Source of the DNA: Macrocystis pyrifera
Taxonomy: Eukaryota > Sar > Phaeophyceae > Laminariales > Laminariaceae
Direction: 5' to 3'
DNA: 64,000 nt
Assembly: GCA_031763025.1 (NCBI GenBank)
Contig: JASSKH010000037.1
Coordinates: 3,162,001 to 3,226,000 of the forward strand
Shown here in pieces: positions 55,201 to 64,000 of this stretch. Made by a program: the position numbers and the translations under genes. Below the pieces are notes generated by a model. The model was not told the origin of the DNA, searched no databases, and was given only the letters and a program-made list of their open reading frames with translations. Numbering within the stretch: position 1 is the first letter of the stretch; every line of letters starts with the position of its first letter.

Positions 55201-58200
55201 TTCGTCTGGAGTTCCTTGTTTTCTTTATTGCTCTCCCATTGTCAGCTCTATGACTACTTGTGAGGGGTGGCAGCAAAAGATGGGGAGCACAAACGAACAC
55301 ACATACACGCAGTAAGCGGCACCAATCCAACCCCGGCGTACTTCAAACAGATTTTGCTGGCAGTTATTTGAGCCAGTCAGCGTTGTAGCGCCACTGTCTT
55401 GAACGAAACCCATTTTCCTGCCACCGCAGGTCTGCATGGAGGAGTGCTCTAAGGGCGGTTATACGGTAGGCGCGACGACAAACGGCGAAGGTGAGGAACA
55501 TCGAGTTTGACTCGTTCTTGCGTGCATAGGTACTTGTTGCTGTCTTGTCACACAGACGGCGGCGTGCGACACCATGCAGGTGTAATTGTAGCGGAAATGC
55601 GCGCAAAATGGAAGAGATCATCACACGTTTTCCTGATAACCAAACCCCTTCCGGCATGCTTCCCTGCTGCTTCTGCGGCAGAATGTCACTGTGGAAGCCA
55701 GCTTCCAGATTCAGATCCCGTCGCACAATCACTGTGCAATGCCGGATGCACAGGCGAAGAGGACTTTGCGTGCGGGAGCACAGACAGCGCTTACCTGACC
55801 GTCTACACGTTCACCGCCCTGACGGCAACTGTGCTCCACACGGAAACTGTTGCGGGCTGGAACCCCGAGGGGTGCTTCAGTGTCGACGATGTCGACACAG
55901 ATGAATTCCCTATAGAGCCAACTTTATTCGTTGACTCCAGGATGAATAACACGGTGAGATAGGTCAAGAAACCGCGTGGTACGTTCTGCATGGCCTGTAC
56001 CGCAGTTGTACCCGAGTTTCTGGGAACTCCCCGAGTACTATCCCATCCCCCTCCTTTTGCATCCTTTTTCAAACACCATTTGGTCATTGGTTTTGTTTTC
56101 GTGTTATTACGGGGGTCCATAGTTAATAGGACCTATGGTATACATAAAAACCTATATATTTACCTATTTTTACTAACAATATTTGGTCCCGTTAACTATA
56201 GACCCCGGTAATAATATGTTTATTTTTCCTTATTACTGCTCCTCAGCCGTCAGGCATGGGCTAAACCTGACTACTAATAGACCGGAGGCACACCATTTAG
56301 ACCGAGTCACGAAAATAACGATATATGAACCCGCTGAACTCCAGCCACAACCTTGAATACGACATGTCGTTGAACCTGCCGGCCGTGTCCCGACGCCGTC
56401 TTGAATACGGTTGCTTCCTTTACGACGACAGATGTGCGGAGGAGAGTGTTTACTGCTTGGTCACCAGTACTTCGCTACGATAAGGGGCGAAGGTGCGCGA
56501 ACCCGACTCTGACCATGTGCAACGATACCCGCGATTTACCTCTTCCGCTCGGGGTGTAAAACACAGTAGGTAAAGCTTGTGGCAGGATACTTTCGAAAAC
56601 TACTAGAGCGGCACAGCAGCAGCAAAAAGTTTCCCTGATCGCCAGCACCCTTTTCGATTGCCGTACGTGCTGCCTCGTTCTAGGTTGTCTGTGTGGAGGC
56701 GACCCCGACGTCGACGCTGACGAGATGCGACGTTCGGCGTGCAACGCCCCTTGCAATGGTACGGTCGGAAATGCTTGCGGGAGTGTGGAAGGCGCCGACG
56801 CCGAGCACGTAAACCTCTATTCGCGGCCACAGCCCCCGGGCCCATCTATGCTACCCGGGATGGAACTCGTGAAGGGATCGATGATCCAGGGGTGCTTCGA
56901 CGTCGATGATGTTGACTTCACCCCAGTGCTGTTCACCGCATCCAACATGACCAATAATGTGAGATAGACCACGCCGGGTACAGTCGTTCAAACCAACCTC
57001 TCGATCTTGTATTCGCGAATACTACAAATGGTGTACGAACCTACACAGCAGAGTAGGAAATGTTCGGGTACCGTTAAACAATCGGTATTTTGTGAGGTGC
57101 AGCTGAAACTATGGCGTAACACGACAAGGCTTCTACAACAGTAGCAAGTTTACGTCCGGCGCACCTCTCTGTCCCTCTGTATTTGCACGGGATGCTTCTA
57201 TTCCTGAACGTTACTAACCATGGCCCGTGTCCTCCGGATCTCCGCTCAAATACTACGAATATATGGTCAGCGACATATCGGAACCCGGGAATTGAACCCA
57301 GCATCAAAATCATGGTGTTGGTCACCACAGGACTGTCTCGCTTGCCTTCTTCCTTGCTCCCTATTATCTGTCATTAGCCAACATGACCGTGTGCGATGAT
57401 TAGCGCATGTAGTTGGTGTGGAATGCAAACAATCACTTATTCAGCGGCGGGAATTCAGCTCCAGCGTAGATACTTAAGCCATTCAGCCACGTCGCGCCAA
57501 TATTTTGAACACGACCACCGCTACTTTCCATGCCACGACAGGATTGCGTAGGAGAGTGCCTCAAACTTGGCAAACCAGCTGCCGCCACTTCACACGGCAA
57601 AGGTGCGTGAATACGAGTATGGTCTTCAACGCTCTGTGCTGTCTAGTTGTCCAATACCGCACGCAACGGGACATACAGCCGTTATACATACTAAAAATAC
57701 TAGCTTGTAAAGGAATTTTCGGACGTTTATTAAGGAACGCACGACAGCTGCACACACACGTTTCCTTGATCGCCAGAATCTCTTTCGGCGTTGTTTTTGT
57801 TTTGGGGCAGATTGCCGTTGTGGAGACGTCGCTCCACAAGCCAAAACGAACAAAAAGCTCTCAAACTGCAACGCCAAGTGCGCTGGGGGCCTGTCCTCAA
57901 CCGGAGAGGCGTGTGGGAGCAAGAGCGACTCCACGACGACCAAGACGTACGTAACCGTCTATTCGATGGACGTTGTTCCTGACAAGATACGATACGGCCC
58001 GGGATCCGTTGGGGGAGCGGAGCACAAGGGATGCTTCAACGTTATGGACGTCACTGCATTCCCCTCGATGCCCGTGTTCACTGACGCGGATATGGACAAC
58101 GAGGTGAAATAGCTGTTTTATCGTGATGTGGTGCAATGCACTGCACAGCACTACACAGTGTGACTATTGTATATGACCAATTTGCCGTTCTTGTTCTGGC

Positions 58201-61200
58201 TTGCATTTTACAAACAACAAAGGTGCGTGGACAGAATTGCAGATTGTTTTTTGTGTGCCGCCCAACTACCACTCTGGCCAAGAATTGACGGGCGACGCTG
58301 GAGTACAAATGTTCAATGCGTCTTCCCTTGTTCTCCGTTGTATTTTCTATTCTTTGTTTCGCATTGTTTCTGGTGTCTTCGTCAAAATACAATGACCATC
58401 AAAAGTGTCTATATTGTCTGTATGCCCCTCTGTTACCCTCTATTGTGCGCCCGGCTACGTCTGGCTGCCTGCCGTTAGCTCTTCAGACTATTTGTGGTTG
58501 GGGGCACGGGGGTCAATCGCAAAACAGAGCAACACGCCCACATGCAGTCGCGGCCATGCAGTTCCGGCCTTGATGAAGCCTTCAGGCATACAAGCACTGC
58601 CAGGCATAGAATTCTGCCTACGAGCTGCGTCACGGCAATGTCTTCAATTCGTTCGTTTTCCTTGCCGTGACAGTTATGCAAAAAGGAGTGCGAATTGCTT
58701 GGCAAGCCGTTCTCCGCCACGACAAAGAGCACAGGTGCGCAAACCCAACCTCGGCATATGTACACCAGTATGGCTTTCTGCTGCCTGTGCCTTTTCCACA
58801 GAAGGCATGAGGCGGATTTGTACATCTGGTAGCTTGCAGAAAAATCCTGTTTGAAATAGGTTTGATAATATGCTCTCTGGTGTGGGAAGGAACGAATGTA
58901 TTCAACGTTGTAAAGCATGTGCTGAGTGGTGTATTTAAATGATTGAAATCGCTCCCCCCCATCTCGAAGAGAATATGTCATGAATGGTTAAATGAACTAA
59001 GGCAAGCAACCAATAATTACCCCCCCCCTCCATGCTGTCATCCATATGCAAGAAAATCCTCCTCACAAGTGGTTCTTAGTAGGGTGCAGCTCACCCTTCA
59101 TGCGACTCGCCCAACACCTTACGGCGCTTCGCGCTTGGTGCAAGCAATGTCTGACTGTCGGTGAAAACCCGACATGCTCCGTCCCGGCATTGTAGGGATG
59201 CGAAGGTCTATGGTCATACGACTACGGCCATGCATGATAATGTCAACACCCCGTACCTGATGTATAGGTTGGGATGGCGCCGGTTGGCGACGACGCTGTA
59301 ATTCACGCCTCTCACTGCGTGAACTAGACAGCCAGGGTACCGTTTTTGTTGTTGTTTGATTTGGGCGCTCCCCACCGTTGGCGGTCGAGATCAGCTTTTT
59401 GCGGGGAGAACCTTTACTCCGTACAAGCGGGATGATCGTATCACGTATAGTACGTAAGGTACCCACCCATAGCTGTCTCTGGAAGTGGCTACACCAGAAA
59501 ATAAATCAAATAATTGACGTTGTCATCCACATGCAAAAACTCCGCCTCAAAGATGGTTCTTAAAAGGATGCAGCTATGAGACTCGCCCAACACCTCACGG
59601 CGCTTCGCGCTTGAGACAATGAATATCTGCCTGGCCGGTGAAACCCCGGCGTCGTCGGTCCCGGCATTGCAGGGATGCAAGCTTCTATGATTATACGACT
59701 GCGATGATACATGATAATGAGTGCACCCCCCCTCCCCACAGGAAGCGTCCACAATATGGAATAAACACCCGTCTGATTGCTGCCTCCCTTTTGGCGTGCC
59801 GACGTCTTGTTTTGTGCTAGATTGCTCGTGTCTGACCGCGGACGAGGCCACGGCTTTAGGCCTCTACATCAAACAATCGGGGTGCGCCGACACCTGCGGA
59901 GGAAACCACACCGAAGTGTGTGGGAGCGCCGACGGCAACTACGTCAGCCTCTTTAGCAATCTAAATACGAGCATATCAGGCGTGACCAACATTCCCCCGA
60001 CGGACGCCAGCACCGCCGGAACACACCTAGGATGCTTCAGCATCAGCCACATCGAGCCTGTGTTCACCGCTGACTCAATGACCACTGAGGTGAAACAGCG
60101 TGCTTCATCGCGTGGCGTGCACAGTACTGAGTTCTAATCGAATTTTTACCGTCCTGTTGGAGCTTGCGTTTTCAAACAACAATGGCGTATGGACGTAGTG
60201 GGGGTTGTTCCAAACCACCCAATTTTAAAGTGAAGCAGTTTACTAATGTACTAATGTACAACGACGCTGGCTATTCCTAAACGTGTCCATCTCACCGCAG
60301 GACTACCAGAGTCTCCCTACATCAATGTGACCGCGTTCCTCTAAATGTTGCCATGGATTGCTTTCGTCTGTCTTGCTTGCCCTCTCCCTTGCTCCGTGTT
60401 ATCTGTAACGAGTTGGCCATATCGATATTAGATACAACAACATATAGCACCCTCTCCCTTGACGAAGCACCCTACCATCATAGAATGAGACATTCTGTTA
60501 CTGCAATCTAACGACCGCCGTCTTGGAATATCGCCGCTATCCCTTCGACGACAACAGAAGTGCAGGATGGAATGTTTCGAGCTTGGCAAGAAGTTCTACG
60601 CCACGACAGAAAGCACAGGTAGGTACACGCGATTTTGGCTCACACGAACCACGTTTCTTGCTGTGTTGCCCAGGATGTACCAGGTATCAGACGTTGCTTG
60701 TGACTAAATAAATCGCAAGGTACGTACTAAAAAAGCCCACGTTCCCCCAAACACTACCCTCCCCCGCCACCCGCCATGTCTACCTGTTGAATTGGGCAGC
60801 TTGTATATGTACGGACAGTATTCCGGAAACAGACCTCCAACTGTCAAAGTGCGACGCCAAGTGCAAAGGCCAAGAAGTATCATGTGGGAGCAAAGACGGG
60901 AAGTACATGAACTTCTTTCACATGGCCAACTCTCCTACACTGAAAGACCCCAAGACGGAAGACGTCGAGAACTCGCAGCACAAAGGATGCTTCAAAGTGG
61001 ACGGCGAGGGTGGATTCTCCAAGACGCCTGTGTACACCGACGTAGCAATGACCAACAAGGTATAGACTGCTTCATGGGGTGGTGAATATCTATGCAGTAG
61101 CTTTGGTCGAGATGTTTCCTGATTCGACCTTGAGCTTCGCAAACAACAATAAGTGTTATTTGGGTATGTTTGCCGGGAGGGCAGCCCCCCCCGACGAATT

Positions 61201-63963
61201 CACGTCTGCCTCCCTCTCTTTCCACACTTCCGTATCATCTTGCATATTTTCCCCCACTTCTAGTATAGGTCAGGCTTGCTCTCTTCCTCTCAACCCCGTT
61301 GTCAGCCACGAGTTGACCTGACTGTTATGACGGCGAGTACGAACATGACGAGTAAAACATTATCCATTGCATTTGAAGTAGCGACAGACTGACCCAGGCC
61401 TAGGTGTATCATGAACACCGCACATATATTATATATATGTATATGTTGCTTGAGCCCACAAACTGCTTGTCGCTACCGCTTTGAATACGCCCGTTTTCCT
61501 TGCTACAACAGAAATGCGGAGACGAGTGCATAAAGCTTGGCAAGTCGGTCTTCGCCACGACAGGCGAAGGTGGGCAAAGTCGACTTCGGCTCACACGATA
61601 CGTACGCACAGCCGACGTTACCTGATGTTTTACCATTTCAACACGCAGTGTAAGATGCATTGGTATAATTTTTTCGCATGACAGCAGGAACAAACAAGAG
61701 CAGCACACGGTCCCTTAATCACTAACCCCCTACACGGCATATTTACCTGTCGTTTGGGAGCAGATTGTTTATGTGGGAACAAAGTTCCAAGAACCGATAT
61801 CAAACTGTCGAAGTGCAAACACACAATGCGGAGGCAACGGAGGGACGTCGAAAGTGACGTGCGGGAGCAGCGAAGGCGGCGACCACTACATGGACCTCTA
61901 TCACCAGAATGTGGATCCTCCCGCAACGGTCGTGCCCAATCCGGAAATATTTGGCGATGCGTTGTACCTGGGGTGTTTGAATATCGAGGCCAACAAAGAT
62001 ATCCTCAGTGAAGAATGGACATACGACGACATGACCAACGAGGTGCAGAAACAAGGCATGAAACGCCTGCAAGAAACTTGGCACCTGCGCAGTACTGAGC
62101 AGTACCTGCAAATCGTCCTTTTGCTCTAATGTCGAGTTTGTAAGTAGTGTACGGCAGTCAAACATGGGGTTTTCCGACGTGATACGCTCACGGTACTAAA
62201 GCTGGTACATCACGGACTAGGGCTACCATGGCTCCAGCCCTTCACGCTGCACGGTATACCCCCTCCCCAAATAGTTTCCACCAGAATTTACCTCTGTCTC
62301 TTCCATTCTCGATAAATCCACATGTCATCGACTGCGCCACGTCTGTCGCGCTTCTTCACCTCCGCCTTGTAAGTCTTAGTCGTACGACTGCCTGACCCTA
62401 AGGCCGTTCATGTACCTGGCCCAGGTCTTGATTTCGCAGTTATCTTTGACGTGCTGGACTAAGTGCCCGCAGTGTCGCCCCATCGTCTCGCACCTGGCCG
62501 CGTTCTTTGCCGCGACAGAAATGCAGAATTAAGTGCGAAGCGCGTGGTGAATGGTACTTCGCTACAGCCAAAGGCACAGGTGCGAAATCCCGACTTGGGC
62601 ACACGCATGCAATGTGTGATGTTGTAAGTTGCTTGAAGTGGAAATACCCGCAAGTTACAAGGTCCATGCACCACTATATATCTAAACGCCAGATCCCATG
62701 TTGGCATGTTCTTCTTCTTTTGGCAGTTTGTCTATGTGGAGACAAAGCTCCGCAGGGGAATCCCCGTGTCTCCGCGTGCGACACCAAATGCGGCGATGAA
62801 GACGACGACTACGCGTGTGGAGGTACCGATCACATGACCGTCTATAAGCTGACGGCGCCTGTCGTCGATACGACTGTGCCCGTGCCGGCTGTCGTTGCCG
62901 ACGCGACGTACAAGGGATGCTTCAAAGTCAACGGCAACGGCGCCATCCCCACCGACCCAGCATGGACCTACCGAACCATGACCAACGAGGTGCAGAAACA
63001 AGACCTCTACATCGGGTGCAATGCGCGATGTACTCCGAATCGAGCAGGCAGCTTTGTACGGCGTACGCACACAGTTACAGGTTGAATGGTGTCCCGTGTA
63101 GATGTAAAACGGACGCCCGTAGATAGAGTATATTCATGCATTTGACGGCCAGGCTGCCTTGGGTCCCAGCAGTTAAAGTTGCTGCAACGTACCTCTCCGT
63201 CCGTATACACTTTTACTTTTTCGTATCGCGCTTTGCCTCTTCGTTGACATTGGTGTATGCACATCTGAATCGTTGCATGAGTAGGCCACAAGTGGGCCTA
63301 ACTTCCTGTGCACAAGTTGTCGGTTCACCTGAACGGCACGTGCTGCGCCTCGGACTATCTTCATCCAGCCTTGATTCGGTTTTTCATCGAGATGTCCTGA
63401 AGCCTCTCTGGCATTGCGCGTGCTCGCCGTATCGCCCCACCGCCTCGCACCTGACTGCTTTATTACCACGACAGAAATGTAGAATAAGATGCGAAGACAG
63501 GGGTGAATGGGTCTTCGCCACGACCAAGGGCTCAGGTGCGTACGGTCGACGCTGGTTCACCCAGGAAACGTTATCCGATAGGCGACGTAAAATACCGTTG
63601 TTTGCTTGTCATGAATGTCACCCGTAAGGTGTCAATGAAAGGACGGTACAGTATCCCTAATCGTGGACACCCCTTTCGGCATATATGTTTTCTTCTGCGG
63701 CAGAATGTCTATGCGGAGACGAGGTTCCAGCAAAGTACAGCGAACCCTGGGGGTGTTCCACCCGGTGCAAGGGGGACAGCAAAGAGCAGTGCGGAGGCAA
63801 CTTGCACATGTCCGTCTTCAAGCTGAAAGATGATGTCATCGCGGGAACTTTGCCCGACATGTCTGAGGTGTCTGGCGCGACACACAAGGGGTGTTTCAGG
63901 GTCAGCGGCAATGGTGTTATCCCCACCACCCCAATACGGACCGTCCGCAAGATGACCAATGAG
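48908..63963 (+). CDS. Giant multi-WSC-domain protein gene, 3' end beyond window
   Basis: Twenty-six exons with GT-AG borders give one continuous frame of about 4.7 kb (about 1,570 residues), apart from one frame disruption in module 10. Two N-terminal exons (48908-49272, 49458-49784) precede 12 WSC modules. Each module is a microexon (C-x3-C...FATT) plus a longer exon that completes one WSC domain (CLCG...C...C...CGG...Y) and begins the next (GCF...D...MTNEV). WSC domains are Cys-rich carbohydrate-binding modules known from yeast wall stress sensors and brown algal wall proteins. The product is probably extracellular and polysaccharide-binding. Microexons are entered in phase 0 and left in phase 1, and each module ends in phase 0. 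The gene continues past 63963. Similar intron segments flank many modules, evidence of tandem duplication. Confidence 0.85.
49458..49784 (+). CDS. WSC gene, N-terminal exon b and start of WSC 1
   Basis: Phase 0 to phase 0, 327 nt, after CTGCAACAG. Its end, GNCVPEDATDLEVVFTGSID, aligns with the GCF...MTNEV strand that opens the other WSC domains. The preceding part has CEETSGGGLLHTGNES and no known domain. The donor is GTGAGT. Confidence 0.6.
50321..50877 (+). CDS. WSC module 1 (exons 50321-50381 and 50615-50877)
   Basis: The microexon reads DCLVECSSLGFPTFGTSNGS. The long exon opens ECLCGTTDTSG, with NTCTTPC and FFCGGSDSISAY, then starts the next domain with GCFSVG...VTMTNL. Acceptors are GACACCACAG and GTTGTTGCAG; donors GTGCGC and GTGAGA. 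Confidence 0.85.
51161..51661 (+). CDS. WSC module 2 (51161-51221, 51399-51661)
   Basis: The microexon reads ACKDECERLNKPHFATTEGE. The long exon has ECLCGNSPPTGDKQLSKC, CGGSGYMSAY and GCYLLPQD. Donors are GTGAGC and GTAAAA. Confidence 0.85.
52044..52550 (+). CDS. WSC module 3 (52044-52104, 52246-52550)
   Basis: The microexon reads MCQEECNTLGIAFFGVTEAR. The long exon (305 nt) has DCQCGADVPG, HACGNNGGTYLTLYE, GCYIIDD and DMNNE. Donors are GTGCGC and GTGGAT. Confidence 0.85.
53743..54263 (+). CDS. WSC module 4 (53743-53803, 53956-54263)
   Basis: The microexon reads KCRDECFTLGYRVFGTTGGT. The long exon (308 nt) has DCLCAPMVDFSALDTKQSNC, EACGSQ and GCFPSSSFG, ending DMTNA. The second Gly of CLCG is Ala, and the Y/SVY strand is less regular. 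Confidence 0.82.
55430..55953 (+). CDS. WSC module 5 (55430-55490, 55682-55953)
   Basis: The microexon reads VCMEECSKGGYTVGATTNGE. The long exon has ECHCGSQLPDSDPVAQSLC, FACGSTDSAYLTVYTF and GCFSVDDVDTDE. Donors are GTGAGG and GTGAGA. The intron before this module is about 1.17 kb and holds no recognised gene. Confidence 0.85.
56432..56958 (+). CDS. WSC module 6 (56432-56492, 56684-56958)
   Basis: The microexon reads MCGGECLLLGHQYFATIRGE. The long exon uses a TTCTAG acceptor and has GCLCGGDPDVDADEM, NACGSVEG and GCFDVDDVDFTPVLFTASNM. Confidence 0.85.
57542..58103 (+). CDS. WSC module 7 (57542-57602, 57811-58103)
   Basis: The microexon reads DCVGECLKLGKPAAATSHGK. The long exon has DCRCGDVAPQAKTNKKLSNC, EACGSKSDS, TYVTVYSM and GCFNVMDVTAFPSMPVFT. 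Confidence 0.85.
58674..60089 (+). CDS. WSC module 8 (58674-58734, 59821-60089)
   Basis: The microexon reads LCKKECELLGKPFSATTKST. The long exon has DCSCLTADEATALGLYIKQS, CGGNHTEVCGSADGNYVSLF and GCFSISHIEPVFTADSMTTE. The internal intron (about 1.09 kb) is enlarged by a duplicated segment. The CLCG motif is changed to CSCL. Confidence 0.83.
59035..59735. repeat. Duplicated about 215-bp segment in the WSC module 8 intron
   Basis: 59035-59257 and 59521-59735 share ACTCGCCCAACACC(T/C)(T/C)ACGG, CGCTTCGCGCTTG, GGTGAAA(A/C)CCC and GTCCCGGCATTG(T/C)AGGGATG in the same order. They are diverged. It could be two copies of a short interspersed element, though no A/B box was identified. Confidence 0.7.
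60558..61059 (+). CDS. WSC module 9 (60558-60618, 60800-61059)
   Basis: The microexon reads KCRMECFELGKKFYATTEST. The long exon has ACICTDSIPETDLQLSKC, CGSKDGKYMNFFH and GCFKVDGEGGFSKTPVYTD. Donors are GTAGGT and GTATAG. Confidence 0.85.
61512..62042 (+). CDS. WSC module 10 (61512-61569, 61764-62042), one-base frame disruption
   Basis: The microexon is one codon shorter (58 nt), KCGDECIKLGKSVFATTGE. The long exon begins DCLCGNKVPRTDIKLSKC. The expected continuation (TQCGGNGGTSKVTCGSSEG and later GCLNIEANKD) lies in another frame. At 279 nt it is one base longer than a phase-keeping exon, and the extra base falls at about 61814-61822. Either the gene is broken in this allele or the base is an assembly or read error. 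Confidence 0.8.
62519..62989 (+). CDS. WSC module 11 (62519-62579, 62727-62989)
   Basis: The microexon reads KCRIKCEARGEWYFATAKGT. The long exon has VCLCGDKAPQGNPRVSAC, YACGGTDHMTVYKL and GCFKVNGNGAIPTDPAWTYR. Very similar to module 12. Confidence 0.88.
63475..63963 (+). CDS. WSC module 12 (63475-63535, 63704-63963) and start of the next
   Basis: The microexon reads KCRIRCEDRGEWVFATTKGS. The long exon has ECLCGDEVPAKYSEPWGC, QCGGNLHMSVFKL and GCFRVSGNGVIPTTPIRTVR, ending KMTNE|GTGAAC. The next WSC domain therefore begins here and continues outside the window. Confidence 0.88.
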
Positions 63964-64000
63964 GTGAACAAATGACACCATATCGTGTGCTCAATATACC

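Noticed and set aside
57283-57330. tRNA-like T arm on the minus strand (GGGTTCAATTCCCGG)
   Set aside because: No matching acceptor stem or standard anticodon arm at the right spacing.

Overview
The window is nuclear DNA from an intron-rich eukaryote, most likely a brown alga (Ectocarpus-like stramenopile). Three things suggest this: a very large gene made of tandem WSC (cysteine-rich carbohydrate-binding) domains, GT-AG introns with many small exons, and a dense mix of Copia LTR elements, a Helitron, PIF/Harbinger-like and hAT-like DNA transposons with CAG/CTG-rich low-complexity tracts. No bacterial operon, rRNA, confident tRNA or CRISPR array was seen. The lineage call is inference from gene content; no alignment was run.

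Layout. 1-3.1 kb: two-exon N-terminal part of a PIF/Harbinger-type transposase on the minus strand, followed by a TTA-flanked palindrome-rich element. 4.6-15.1 kb: two Copia-family LTR elements (4596-7902 and 10955-15071) around an unidentified minus-strand locus with a CCHC zinc knuckle, a Q-rich duplication and a 130-bp CT tract. 15.1-21.3 kb: a decayed Helitron (zinc-binding N-terminus, HUH/Y2 Rep, Pif1-like helicase) followed by a deubiquitinase-like region. 21.58-23.87 kb: the start of a small charged-protein gene split by a 1.9-kb hAT-like element with a perfect 8-bp target duplication. 26.5-31 kb: a RING-finger locus with two related RING modules, the second interrupted by a third Copia element (27869-30335). 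31-35.7 kb: mostly unassigned, with one plausible secretory first exon. 35.7-46.6 kb: about ten diverged copies of a roughly 260-bp repeat; one copy is split by a 6.05-kb hAT-like element (40409-46455). 47.2 kb to the end: the WSC gene.

The strongest host gene is the WSC locus. From about 48.9 kb to beyond the window it contains 12 complete modules, each a 61-nt microexon (once 58 nt) plus a 260-308-nt exon. Every module starts and ends in phase 0, so modules can be duplicated or lost in frame. At least about 1,570 residues are encoded here. The product is probably secreted or surface-exposed and binds cell-wall polysaccharide, though its ends are not resolved. One module carries a one-base frame disruption.

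The mobile elements leave a readable order of events. The three Copia copies differ in LTR divergence (no differences seen, about 1 percent, about 4-5 percent by eye), so they inserted at different times. hAT-like insertions split a host exon and a satellite-like repeat. Two of the Copia elements interrupt other genes or repeats.
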